Source: a virus. Taken from it: DNA of 64,000 bases. The stretch is taken from the IMG/VR virus record IMGVR_UViG_3300033388_007730, positions 1 through 64,000 of that record, one strand, 5' to 3'. A program made the position numbers and the translations under genes. Positions 31,101 through 41,500 of this stretch are shown piece after piece; positions within the stretch are counted from its first letter, which is position 1; every line of letters begins with the position of its first letter. Below the pieces are notes generated by a model that saw nothing but the letters and a program-made list of their open reading frames with translations, made no database searches and was not told where the DNA came from.

Positions 31101-33980
31101 TCGTCGCAGATGCCAGCTATTTATCATAAGGGTAGGGTTAATGAGAGTCTTATTCCATTGAAGCTTCCTATGCAGACTTTTGATAATATAGCTTATAGTT
31201 TATCTGAGTCTTATGATGATGAAGATAGAAACAAAATGGGAAATGCTGTTACATTTTATGATATAATTCCTACAGGAGAGAATATTCAATTGTTAGCAGC
31301 TACTAGTAGTGGGATATGGGTTAGCGATGATTTTGGTAATAGTTGGAGTTCGAGGGAAACATTTCCCAATGCTGTTCATAGAGTTTATAGATCTGCTGCT
31401 GGAGATTTTTATGCTATAACAAATTACAATATTTATAAAAGTAATGGAACTAGTTTTCGTTCCTGGAGAAGGATGACGGGACTAGAATATGTTAAAATTA
31501 TTAGAGATATAGATGAAGATAGTAGTGGTAATTTATTCATTAGCACAGATTTAGGAGTGTTTAGATTAAATAGTGAGGAAGTTCCTTATATCCTTGACTC
31601 ATGGGAGAAATTATCTATTTTTGGGGCAAGAAGTAATGAGGCTTATGCAATTATAGTAGATGAAGATTTTGTGTATGGTTCTGAAGGAGGAACAGGAAGA
31701 ATATTAGCTAGTAATGAATTAGGATTGGTAGAATCTGTTGATGATGGCAGTAGTTGGTCATATGTTGGTGATTTAGAATCGAATGTCAAAATAAGAAAAT
31801 TTATTAAGAGTGGTAACTTTACATTCGCTTTGGCAGATAATAAATTATATAGACAAGAAGATAATAATGAAATATTTGATGAGATAGCATCGTTTGATGT
31901 TAATTTATCTAGGAAAATAGAAATATTTAATGAGAAAATTTATATATCTACTGATGATGGAGCTAAAGTTTCTGTTTCACCAAACATTTATACAGATACT
32001 GATATAGAATTTGTTCCTGTTTGGTCTTCTATGAATATAAAGAATGATATCTCTGTAACTACATCATTAAATATTATAGAAGAAATCTTGTTTATAGGAA
32101 CAGATAGAAGATTATTTATATTTGATGAAAATAGTGAAATATGGCTTCAATATGAACAGGTTGGAACAGCAATACCTACATTTTATATTGATGACGTTGT
32201 TCAGAATTTAGGATTTTATTACAATAATGAAGGTGGCAGTCATAATATTCAATTTGATGAGATATTGGCTGCTGATTCATTGGTTAAAGTAGCGAATAAA
32301 TATGATATTTATGTTGCGGAAAGAGGAGGATGGGTAGAAAATAAGTATGATGCTGAATTTCATGTATTCCAAAATGGAGTAGAGTTTGGAAGGTCTAAAG
32401 AATCTATCTCTATTGATGTTAATGAATTTTTAAATCTTACTTTTCCTGATTATACAGATTTAAATTCACATAAAGAGAAAGCAGATTTGTATAAAGCTGA
32501 TTTAGACGAATATCTTAAAAGTGTTGCTACTATTGCAGAGTCGTCTGGTGAAGAAGTTGTTGAACTAATGAAGAATGTGTATAAAAATATAGAATTATTC
32601 TTTTCTCAATTATATTCTTCTCTTACTGATGGTTATATATATCCTTCTGTTAACGCTACTATGATAAAAACTATTAATATATTCTCGAATATTGGAGTGG
32701 TGGAGACACAGGATGTTTCTGTTTATTATGAAGAGAATCAGGATAAAGGAACAGATTATTCAGCTTCAATAAACACAGTAGATGGTTTGGCAACATTTGA
32801 TATACCATTCGATAAATATGACGACTTAACAATAGATATTAAGGGTGTTGGAATTTTAAATTCTGGAGAATTGTTACATAGAGAAGTAGAAGATAATTTT
32901 GAACTTGCATATTCTGGATTCCCATCATATTTGTCACAAGTTCAACAAATCAATATATCAAAACTTGGATTATTTACGGAGAGGCAGTGGGCTGGACAGC
33001 AAGATGAATTAAGCACACCTTATCAAATGAAAAATATAATACCAGTTGATAATAATTGGTATGATACTTTAAATTCTACTATTAATTATTCAGAACAGAG
33101 TGCAGCAGGATCTCCATCATTATCTTTGCAACATGTTACTTCTATATTACATGTTTCGGAGGCAGGTAGTATTTTTGTTGGGGGACAAGGTGGTTGTTTG
33201 TCAATAGATACTGATAATTTAAATATATCAGAAATTGATTTTACAAGCATTGCTGATCAAAGAGTAAGACAGATATTTAGAGAAAATGATAATATATATA
33301 TACTAACTGATAGCTATATTTATTTATCTCAAGATTTTGGAGTTACGTGGGAAGATTATAGTAGAGATGGTCTTCCTAATCAGTTATATTCTATTGGATA
33401 TGTTGGAAATAATTTAGTTATTGGAGCATCGGATGGAATTTATACAAAATCATCATTAGTGTTTGACTGGGATAGATCTGTTGAAACTTCTTCTCCAGTT
33501 ACTGTTATGATGACTTCTAATTTGTTATATGCTGTTGTGAATGGAACAATACAAGGAACTTCTAATGGGTACTCATTCTTTGATACTGGCTTAGGCTCTG
33601 ATTTAGATATAATAGAATTAGTAAGATACAATTATATAAATATGTATGTTGCTACAAAGCAGGGATTGTATTCAGATAATGGTAGTCTTAATAGCACAAA
33701 TCCTGTATTGACAGAAATAGATATTAGTAGTTTCGTAGATGATGATGATACTATTAACGATGTAGCTACTGATGATTTAACGAAAATAATTGTTGGCACT
33801 AGTTCTGGGACTTATGTACTTATAGAAAATGATATCATAAGCGATGGAGGTACTACTTCATTGGATGCTGTGCATAAATTAATTATAGTTAATGATGAAG
33901 TATGGTTATTCGGATATAATTTGTTGAAAGTTCCTTCTCTGAATTATCCGATAAGGTTATCAACTGGAGTACCTATTTAA
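28107..33980 (+). CDS. Giant tail fibre-type protein: anchor domain, FN3 repeats and Asp-box propellers
   Basis: The 1,957-residue protein starts at ATG 28107, 4 bp after the previous stop and without an obvious ribosome binding site, so coupling is likely. Residues 1-115 match the anchor domain of the gene at 3354 (FGWGD, RFSTIDSQL, GPGVITGW, ASAGMGII). Fibronectin-III-like domains follow between ~168 and ~810, with typical NDYSYQIIAIDLSGNES and YYRIYRAD pieces. Asp-box motifs S-x-D-x-G-x-x-W occur at ~1070 (SDDFGNSW), ~1207 (SVDDGSSW) and ~1739 (SQDFGVTW), marking two sortilin/sialidase-like propellers. No sialidase active-site set is evident. It is probably a second fibre attached like the 3354 product. 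Confidence 0.75.
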   Translation: MPIKTPHYGLEAFGWGDIYSARVDARRFSTIDSQLAFVSDLIGPGVITGWDLTTDSNNRIIASAGMGIIGRNVLKTFGSSEILVDSNSENYIYMKEKSNDVGEISGNSEITSIVGVNLIPPSSPTGLQQESSIISYLAGLGIYDPELITYLKRLLSREDNDDDVEIIGYKEIAFSWDENTEVDLSHYKIVKIDGNSTSDFITTETIYADTNLIQNNDYSYQIIAIDLSGNESSVSEITVRTDVDTRVPLPPTFIETFPGDGSFELIWDASSSDNVNKYEIIIQLLTDSYEIDGSPSTHYVSVIDDLFDSTYAIFTGLNNNRNYRITISSVSLAGIKSESIYVTTKLVFFAGAGEVNSLDVSFEISDFENIGIETDVSWRYLPSNPYLLDAELFLITFIENGTRLSDPIEVLPSVAALASCPDGNDSNGVCYTTHIKYIPFENDGIISYESIKEYTPYIVLIQTKDVDGNISSGFIYRVNRTPVSVKVSSISNFTLTRRTDNTIHLIWDNPEDDYFSYNVINIAITDLSATTFNPSAEEEFTYLDDVRIGRTNEYIIPSSLFNVASRYTTTITSYDIFGTGGGSFQYAHQFTDQLGVIFPPSPGNLLVTAGDSEVNLKWDPIGDEFDVAYYRIYRADYQFYLRSDDFSIINTIPSSLTYFTDFTVSNGSVYNYFVTSIDIYGNESLNPSFYGYISISSFAAEPRSNSSISVAEGLEVNVGSNEVDAELSWTISYGNFDGYEILRSDENNYSFETTGYAFPGDTTFVDQNAILKDNVNYYYMIRKFKNDTTLAITSSSVAPSKSIFIGKVISLNGIITFDTSNVVNLINFEDPIRERTEAKVIIHNHKFENNIDRRIELRSNLIVDSWLTNDFSIYQTVQDIEGATNYVVKISGTVNKDYFTDSKGNVDVTRLRKAQIGESPVEYEIDVNEGIITFNEPLYTTCVPSETSPVVVCPVTPYTSSAPSISLELIGLSEVDGLLVEDKVKSFSATQVSNGLIRSSQMPAIYHKGRVNESLIPLKLPMQTFDNIAYSLSESYDDEDRNKMGNAVTFYDIIPTGENIQLLAATSSGIWVSDDFGNSWSSRETFPNAVHRVYRSAAGDFYAITNYNIYKSNGTSFRSWRRMTGLEYVKIIRDIDEDSSGNLFISTDLGVFRLNSEEVPYILDSWEKLSIFGARSNEAYAIIVDEDFVYGSEGGTGRILASNELGLVESVDDGSSWSYVGDLESNVKIRKFIKSGNFTFALADNKLYRQEDNNEIFDEIASFDVNLSRKIEIFNEKIYISTDDGAKVSVSPNIYTDTDIEFVPVWSSMNIKNDISVTTSLNIIEEILFIGTDRRLFIFDENSEIWLQYEQVGTAIPTFYIDDVVQNLGFYYNNEGGSHNIQFDEILAADSLVKVANKYDIYVAERGGWVENKYDAEFHVFQNGVEFGRSKESISIDVNEFLNLTFPDYTDLNSHKEKADLYKADLDEYLKSVATIAESSGEEVVELMKNVYKNIELFFSQLYSSLTDGYIYPSVNATMIKTINIFSNIGVVETQDVSVYYEENQDKGTDYSASINTVDGLATFDIPFDKYDDLTIDIKGVGILNSGELLHREVEDNFELAYSGFPSYLSQVQQINISKLGLFTERQWAGQQDELSTPYQMKNIIPVDNNWYDTLNSTINYSEQSAAGSPSLSLQHVTSILHVSEAGSIFVGGQGGCLSIDTDNLNISEIDFTSIADQRVRQIFRENDNIYILTDSYIYLSQDFGVTWEDYSRDGLPNQLYSIGYVGNNLVIGASDGIYTKSSLVFDWDRSVETSSPVTVMMTSNLLYAVVNGTIQGTSNGYSFFDTGLGSDLDIIELVRYNYINMYVATKQGLYSDNGSLNSTNPVLTEIDISSFVDDDDTINDVATDDLTKIIVGTSSGTYVLIENDIISDGGTTSLDAVHKLIIVNDEVWLFGYNLLKVPSLNYPIRLSTGVPI

Positions 33981-34006
33981 AGTAAATATATTTGAGATAA
34001 AATAAA

Positions 34007-35557
34007 ATGGCAACAAGCTACACTCAAGTTCATTATAAGTTTGGTGAAAATATTGGTAATAAGTCTGATCCAGATAACATAACATTTGGAGCATTGGATA
34101 CAGCACCAGAAGAAGCTATAGTAGAAGAACCACTTCACATAAGAATACAGTGTGTCAATTATGGTGTTGATGCTGCGTCTGATTATGCTTGGCAACTATA
34201 TTCTAATACCACTAGCAACGCTGCCACTGCTACTAAAGTAACCACAAGTTCAACTTATGTTCAACTTGTTGATGATACAGATATAGCAAATGATACAAGA
34301 ACAACTGTTGATGATATAGTGTATGACCAATCAGGTTCTTACGCTTGGCAAGATGGTTGGTTTGCTGATGTAGATGTGACAGGCACATTAGATTTACAAG
34401 GTGAGAGCTATACAGACCATCAATTCTCTATTAAGTTTACAACAGCCGCTATAGGTAGCACTCATTATTTATTTTTAAGATATTATGAATATGAATTAGA
34501 TGGTGGTTATGATGTAACTATTTCTGTTAATATATCAGCGTCAAGCTCAAGCTCTACAAGCAGTTCAAGTTCTCAAAGTAGCAGTTCAAGTTCTCAAAGT
34601 AGCAGTTCAAGTTCTCAAAGTAGTAGTTCAAGTTCTCAAAGTTCAAGTTCTCAAAGTTCAAGTTCAAGCTCAGATACTTATGAAGATTTTTCCGTCAAAT
34701 TAAGGTTGGCACAAGAATTTAATGTTGATAGCGAATTTGTCCCATCAAAAGCAACAGTTTATTTAAAAAGAAATGGTAAAAATGCTGCTGATTATTGGAC
34801 AATTTATAATGATAGAGCAAATGTAATTGATGCTACTAATTTTTCTAATATAACAGAAGCATCAAATAGAGTTTATTTTGATGATACTATTAATGACTCT
34901 ACAGGTAATGGGTATATGCTACTAGATAATTCTTCTGGATCTACATTTGATACCATAAATTATCCAATAAGAGCTTTAGAAGATGATATTTTTAATTTGT
35001 GGATAAGGTGCATAGCATTGCAGTCTAATTATTTTCAAGCTGATATTTTGATTGATGGAAATGTGTTTAGAACAATAAATATAGAGGTTAACGAGCCATC
35101 TGCTTTAGATTGGTTTTGGACTTCTACTGCATTAGTTATTCCTGATACATCAAATCATATTTTAGGAATTAGAATAAAGGAGAGTCAGTCAGCTATTGAT
35201 AAGATATATATAGAGGCTGATAGCACAGCTCCAAGTTCTGTTGGACCAGAGTATAGTTTAAGTCCCTATGTTACCACACATGTTAAATTACATAAAACTA
35301 ATAGTGTCGGTTCTCCTACTGATCAATTATTTGTTTATGATTATAAAAATACTGTAGATCATATCGTTGAAGATGGTTGGTATAATTTTGATATTAGTGT
35401 TATGGATGACAATCATGGATATATCTCTTCAGGAGATTTTATTGGGAATTATGCTATAGTCATGTCAACATCTGGTGGAAATTTTGATAACTTTATTACT
35501 TGGGAAATGGTAGATAATGATGAATATCTTTCGTTACCATCTGCTATAAAAATGTAA
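34007..35557 (+). CDS. Virion protein with a serine/glutamine-rich repeat linker between two beta domains
   Basis: The 516-residue protein starts at ATG 34007, 26 bp after its neighbour. Residues 1-175 form one beta-sandwich-like domain (IRIQCVNYGVDAASDYAWQL). Residues ~177-222 are almost only serine with regularly spaced glutamine, coded by a 21-bp tandem repeat. Residues ~225-516 form a jelly-roll-like part (FSVKLRLAQEF, VYLKRNGKNAADYW, HVKLHKT). Ser-rich linkers of this kind commonly separate carbohydrate-binding domains in secreted enzymes. The linker is an obvious candidate for O-glycosylation by the phage's own glycosyltransferases, which is inference. Confidence 0.7.
   Translation: MATSYTQVHYKFGENIGNKSDPDNITFGALDTAPEEAIVEEPLHIRIQCVNYGVDAASDYAWQLYSNTTSNAATATKVTTSSTYVQLVDDTDIANDTRTTVDDIVYDQSGSYAWQDGWFADVDVTGTLDLQGESYTDHQFSIKFTTAAIGSTHYLFLRYYEYELDGGYDVTISVNISASSSSSTSSSSSQSSSSSSQSSSSSSQSSSSSSQSSSSQSSSSSSDTYEDFSVKLRLAQEFNVDSEFVPSKATVYLKRNGKNAADYWTIYNDRANVIDATNFSNITEASNRVYFDDTINDSTGNGYMLLDNSSGSTFDTINYPIRALEDDIFNLWIRCIALQSNYFQADILIDGNVFRTINIEVNEPSALDWFWTSTALVIPDTSNHILGIRIKESQSAIDKIYIEADSTAPSSVGPEYSLSPYVTTHVKLHKTNSVGSPTDQLFVYDYKNTVDHIVEDGWYNFDISVMDDNHGYISSGDFIGNYAIVMSTSGGNFDNFITWEMVDNDEYLSLPSAIKM
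34571..34663 (+). repeat. 21-bp tandem repeat coding the Ser/Gln linker
   Basis: Three 21-bp units (TCT CAA AGT AGY AGT TCA AGT) at 34571-34591, 34592-34612 and 34613-34633 are followed by two shortened 15-bp units. Units encode SQSSSSS. The third differs at one base. Length variation by slippage would change linker length without a frameshift. Confidence 0.85.
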
Positions 35558-35568
35558 TTGGAATTATA

Positions 35569-38500
35569 ATGGCAATATTAAATTTAATAGATTATTATAA
35601 AGCTATAAATGGAACATCATCTTTAGAGTCTGGTGTGTGGCATACTAATTTTGATAAGAGACATGCTCTTAAAGTATATTCAGATTTAGAGGCTGTGGAC
35701 GAACATAGTGATACTATGGTGTTATCATCTACACCAAGTTTGACAGAATCTATAGATGTATTTTCTGAAAAATTGGGGCAAAAATTAAATAATACAAAAA
35801 TTACTACTCAAGGTGATGGTAGTGAGATAGTAGAATTAGAATTAGATGATAGAGTTGTAACTTTTATTATTGATCAAAGTGGGAGTATGAGTTGGTCTGA
35901 TAATGGCAATTTTAGGCATGTTATCGCTCAGGATATTGCCGATAAAATTCAAAATAATTATCCAGGAGATATTAAATATAATTTATTAGAATTTGGTTCT
36001 AAATTTGTGAATGTTGTTTTGTTTGGAGTTATAGAGGAGAGCATGGATGCTGATGATCCAAACGTTGTTGAAAACGCTCTTACTATTGATAGTGATGAAA
36101 ATTTTAGAGGCATAAGAGTTGTTAGAACAACTGAAGATATTGATCTTAGTTATAATCCTGCTGGTGGAGATTTAATGTCAGATGGTTTTCTTGGGAAGAT
36201 GTTAGATCAAGACGTAGTGGAAGGAACAACATATTATTACTGGGTTTATACTTATGATGCCAATCTTAGTATGAGTAAAGGAAGAAGAATAAAAGTTACT
36301 CCTAGAGATAGAATTGTTCCTAGAGGAGTTTCTATTTTTAGAAGTTTTGAAAAACATGATGACATAACTAAAGGTCTTCCTTTGATTGGGACAGGTATAT
36401 CTAGAGATGATAATACATTAGGTATATGGCATTTTAATGAGGGTACAGGAACTAATGTATTTGATTTTAGTTCAACTAATGCTGTTTTAAATATAAATGA
36501 TACAGAACCAACATGGTATGATAGTGAATTTGTTCCAACTGGGACTTCGGGAATATATCTGAATGGAGTAAATGATTATGTAAACATTATTGGGCAAACT
36601 GATTTGTATCGTGATTTTGTTACTCAACCAGAACTTACTATTATGGCATGGGTTTTTCCTTATAAAAATACAGGTTTACAAAATATAGTATCATCAACTT
36701 CAGATACTGGTGAAAATTATTATTTTTGTTTCACAAATGAAAAATTAACGTTTTGGGTAGATTCTCCAAATGAAATTTTTAATACAGTTGATGATGTGTT
36801 GGAATTAAATAAATGGCAGCATGTATGTATGACGTACAATCAGGGCGTGGTATCATTTTATCATAACGGCATATTAAGAGACACTATTTCGCCGTTTCCA
36901 TCAGTTCCTGTAGCAGTGTCGGAATATTCTTTTAATATTGGCGTTTCTTCAACTGGTATTGGTTATTTCTACGGAAAGATAACAGAAATTAGTGTTCATG
37001 ATGTTGCTCGTAGTTCTGTTTATATTAATGCTCAATTAACTACTAATTCTATAACTGATAGTGATGGAGTTGAAATTGATACCGAGATTACTGGTATCAA
37101 AGATGATAACGGTGATAGAATCAATGTACTTAGATATGAAGTTTCAGAAGACTATAATTTTATCGGCGGAAATGTAAAGATAGTAAGGAATAATGAAAGA
37201 ATACCTACTTGGGAAGAAGATGGAGAGGATATATTTAATGGAACTGTTGCTCCTGGTATGTATTATGTTGCTGATGTAAATGATTATGTTCTTGGAGACA
37301 ATGTATATTATAGAATATTTTCTCAAAATACTTTGGGTAATTTTAGCTTCGTTTCTGATTCTTTATCTTTAACATTTGAACTTGAAAAACCATCTTCAGA
37401 TGTTGGTTTCCCTACATTAGATTCTGCAATTCCTCCTCCAATTTTAAGAAGTGGTGTTCCGCTTGGGACTGCGGGAAATATGAAGACTGCTATAAAGTGG
37501 GCACAGACTTCTCCAATAGATGATAGGATAAAAAAAGTTAAAATATTTTATTCCAGAACAGGATATCCTACTGTCAATGATGATGGTGGCAGTGATGGAG
37601 AGCTAGTATTTAATGGAACTACTTCTGATAATGTTTTTGTGCATAGAGATTTAGATAATGATGTGGAGGCTTATTATACTATAGTTAATGTTGATAGATA
37701 TGGCAGATCTTCTAATTATGATAGTGATGGAGTCAGAATTCAAGATTTTTTACAGACACTTATTGTCCCAGTAAGTGATGCCGATGATGTCGCTATCCCA
37801 TTAGTAGATGTAGAAAATTTACATTATGAATTAATTGATGATGACTCTGTTAGTGTTATATGGGATCAACCCTCTAAAAATCCTGAAAATATAAGTGCTT
37901 ATTTTGATCAGACTGTTGTAGTGTATACTTCTATTACTGACCAATTTGGTAGTGCTCTTTCAGAAGATACTCTTTTGAAAATGTTCATAAGTTCAGAAAT
38001 AATTAGAGATGATCAAGCTGATGATGTATTTGGTGGCATAGCAGCAGCTGATTTTGAAGATAGAGATGCTTATACTTTTAATGTAATTAGAACAGATGAT
38101 GGTATATTAAAAGCTAGTTTAACTATGACTACTAATACTAGTATAATGGCTAGTGTTAAAGAGGCTACTTTTGAAATTCAAGTAAAAGCATTTGTTCCAA
38201 AAGAGGGATATATTTCTCCTACTAACAACACCACAGTAACGACTCCTTTAGAAGAATATAGTCAAGCTGTTGCAGATTTAATTGATGAAATTGAGGGAGA
38301 AGATACAGTATCTAGTACAGTTACTGGTGAGAATATTTTTGAATATTTTTCTAAAAAAATAACAATTAATTTTACAAATCCTTGGGAAGTAGAGTTAATA
38401 AACAAAGAAAATATGATGGTTTCTGAAAGATGTTATGTTCAAAAAGAAGATGAGATTACGAAAGAAGAATATTTAGTAACTTCTGCCCAATCATTCAATG

Positions 38501-41500
38501 GTATTTATATGAAAGCATCTGCACCATTTATTGCCAGGGCAAAGGTAAAATATAAAGGCAAACCAATCAATACGGGATCTGTACAAATAGCAGTTTGGGA
38601 TGCTGATTCTAATAATCTTTGTAGGAATGCTGGGACAGAAGGTTCTACGCCTTATGAAGGAGAAAAAATACAAGTTAGTACTACTGTTCTTCCTCCAGCT
38701 GGTTCTCTTCCTATTTTATCGGGAGAAGAAGAAATTGAAAGTGGAGGAGAAACAATTGTCATCCCTATATCATATGTTGATATACCATTATATGCTCCTG
38801 ATATGCCACAAGCTGTAAGATTGTTTGTCAAGGGGAGTAGAGCAGGATATGATTCAGTAAAAGATTTGTATATATTATTCCAAAATATATTAAAAATTGA
38901 TATACAAGCTTTTAGTCCAAATGTTGATGGAACTCATTTGGCAGAGCAACAGGCTCAGGTTTACATAGTCCATCCAGATTATCCTAACACGAATTTGCTA
39001 TATGATAGCTCGTTGGTGACGTATCCTGACGATGATACCGTTGTGCAATGGGAAAGTAAACCAATAGAAGGTGATCCTAGAGATATATATTCAATAGATA
39101 ATGTTCCTATCCCAAATGGAATATATTCATATACTAGAAATGGTGTTGCTAGAAATGTATTTATGGGTCCGATTGAAAGAGGGACAGAAAAAATAGATGA
39201 AACGCATGAGATTACAGCAACAGTTGTTTTTAGTGGGCTATCATCTCAAGCTAAACAATTTATATACATAGAATATGAACCTGATGAGTATAATAAATTT
39301 GCAGCAAGATTTTTGATGGAAGTTGATGGAGGGTGGATAGGAGATGGTTTAGATTCTAGATGGGGTGGTGCAGGATGGTTAAATGTTAGAAGTGGATTGT
39401 TGTGGACAGATGGATCTGATTACAGAAGAGTTAAAGTAAGTAGGAATCCTAGAATAGCTGCTAATTCTGATTTTGGTTCTGCCTCATGTTTCAGAGATTG
39501 TGCTAGTCAAGAAGATTCTGAAGTTTTAGAATTAAGTTCAGGACAGATAGTACATATAATTACTGGAGATGATAATTTAGAAATTTTGCACGGAGATATA
39601 ACAGAAGAAACAGATCCATATACAGGGGAGCATACTCTTACTGTTGAAGAAAATGGTTCTATAGCTAATGGAGAGGCTTATATAGAATTAAATGATCAAG
39701 AAGATACAGATATGACATATTTTTATATTAGAGCAAATAAATTTGTACCAAATGCTGGAGGTATTAATCCAGATTATTTACGAGATGAAAATCCCATTAA
39801 TGAATGTTTGTGTTTAAAAGGATCTGCAGGCTTGTTCAAAAAAGATTTGCCTAAATGGGAACCTGTTGTTTATATAAATGGCACTACAACTTTATTTGTT
39901 AATAATAGACCTCTTACTTTAAAAGGAGGAGGAGATTTTTACAATGGAATACCTCCATGTCCAATTGGATTAAGAGAACCATTGAGCATGTCAATTGTTG
40001 ATAGAAGAGTGATTACAAATAATGAAACATTTTGGGTTAATAATGATCAATTTTTAGATTCTGATGGGCATACATTGGTGAAAGATGATTCTGATGTTTT
40101 TGTTAAGGTAAGAATTAATTGGAAAAGAGGAAATGTTCCAGTAGGAACAATAATAAGTGTCTCTGTGGGTGATGGATCGGCTTCTAATTTATTCGTAGCT
40201 AGTCAAGATAGATATTTTGCAGAAATTGATTCAGATGATGGATTTAGTTATGTAACAGTTCAATTAGCAGCTTCTAGAGTGGCAGAATCAACTACTACTG
40301 AAAACATTAGAATATTTTCTGTATATGATGAAAATGGAAAGACAGAAAGAAATGTAGGAGTTGTTGTAAGTTTGACTATAGATAAAGAAAATGAAGATGT
40401 AACAGTAATTACGTCAGGTGTTATTGAAGATGTAGATGCTCCTGTTGAAACTCCTTATTCCAGAACATTGGATAGGTATGATATTTTGTTGAATGAGTGG
40501 AACACTGTTAGTAGCATGTCAGAAAGTAGGGGAGATATGTTTTCTGGTGGTGTAGGAGATTATATTTATGCAATAGGTGGATTGAAGGATAATGACATGA
40601 ATATATCTTCTAGAAATGAGAGATATGATACTGTAACAGATACATGGAGCGATATGGCTACTATGATAACACCTAGGTTTGGAGGATCTTCTATAACAAT
40701 TGGTAATGATATATACACTATTGGAGGAGTAGGTATAGACTCTTCTGAAGGAGGAGAATTAGATGTTAGTATCGCTATGGAAGTTTATCATGCAGATATA
40801 GATGAATGGGAAATTTTGTCAAGTATGCCAATAAACAATCAAGGGGAAGCAGCAGAAGAAAAATTTGGGGTTGCTTTTGGTACTGCTAATGTTGTTTTAG
40901 TTAATAATAATGGTTACATTTATGTGTTATGCGGAGCAAAATCTGTAACCAATGCCAGTGGAGAAGTGAAAGTTGAAGATTATAATAATGTTATTTTAAG
41001 ATATCATATAGAAAATGATTCTTGGGAGATATCAGATGAATTGTATAGTGATGAGATGGCTACTTACGCTAGAATATCTCCATTATCTATATATTATGAA
41101 GATAAGATAATAGTATTTAATGGTGGCGTAGATAATGGAAGTGAAATAGTATTCTTTAATGATGAGTTCACAGTGGATATGGATAGTTCATTAGTTAGAG
41201 TCGTTAATAATAGGTATATTAATTTTGGTAGTGCATTATTTTCCAGTGCATTAGTTCCTAAATATTTATCATCATTTGCTGAATATGATATCAATCCATC
41301 TGATTATGATGCTAATTATTATATTTTGGGAGGATCTAATAATGATTCTTCTAGTTTAGATGTAATGGAAAGAATAATAACATCTTATGATCCTTTTGAT
41401 TATGATAGTTCGTATATAATTAGTGATCCTTCAATACAACTACCAGCATTGCCAACTGCTAAACATGGTGCTAGTGCTGTTTATGCTGAAGCTCTCCGTG

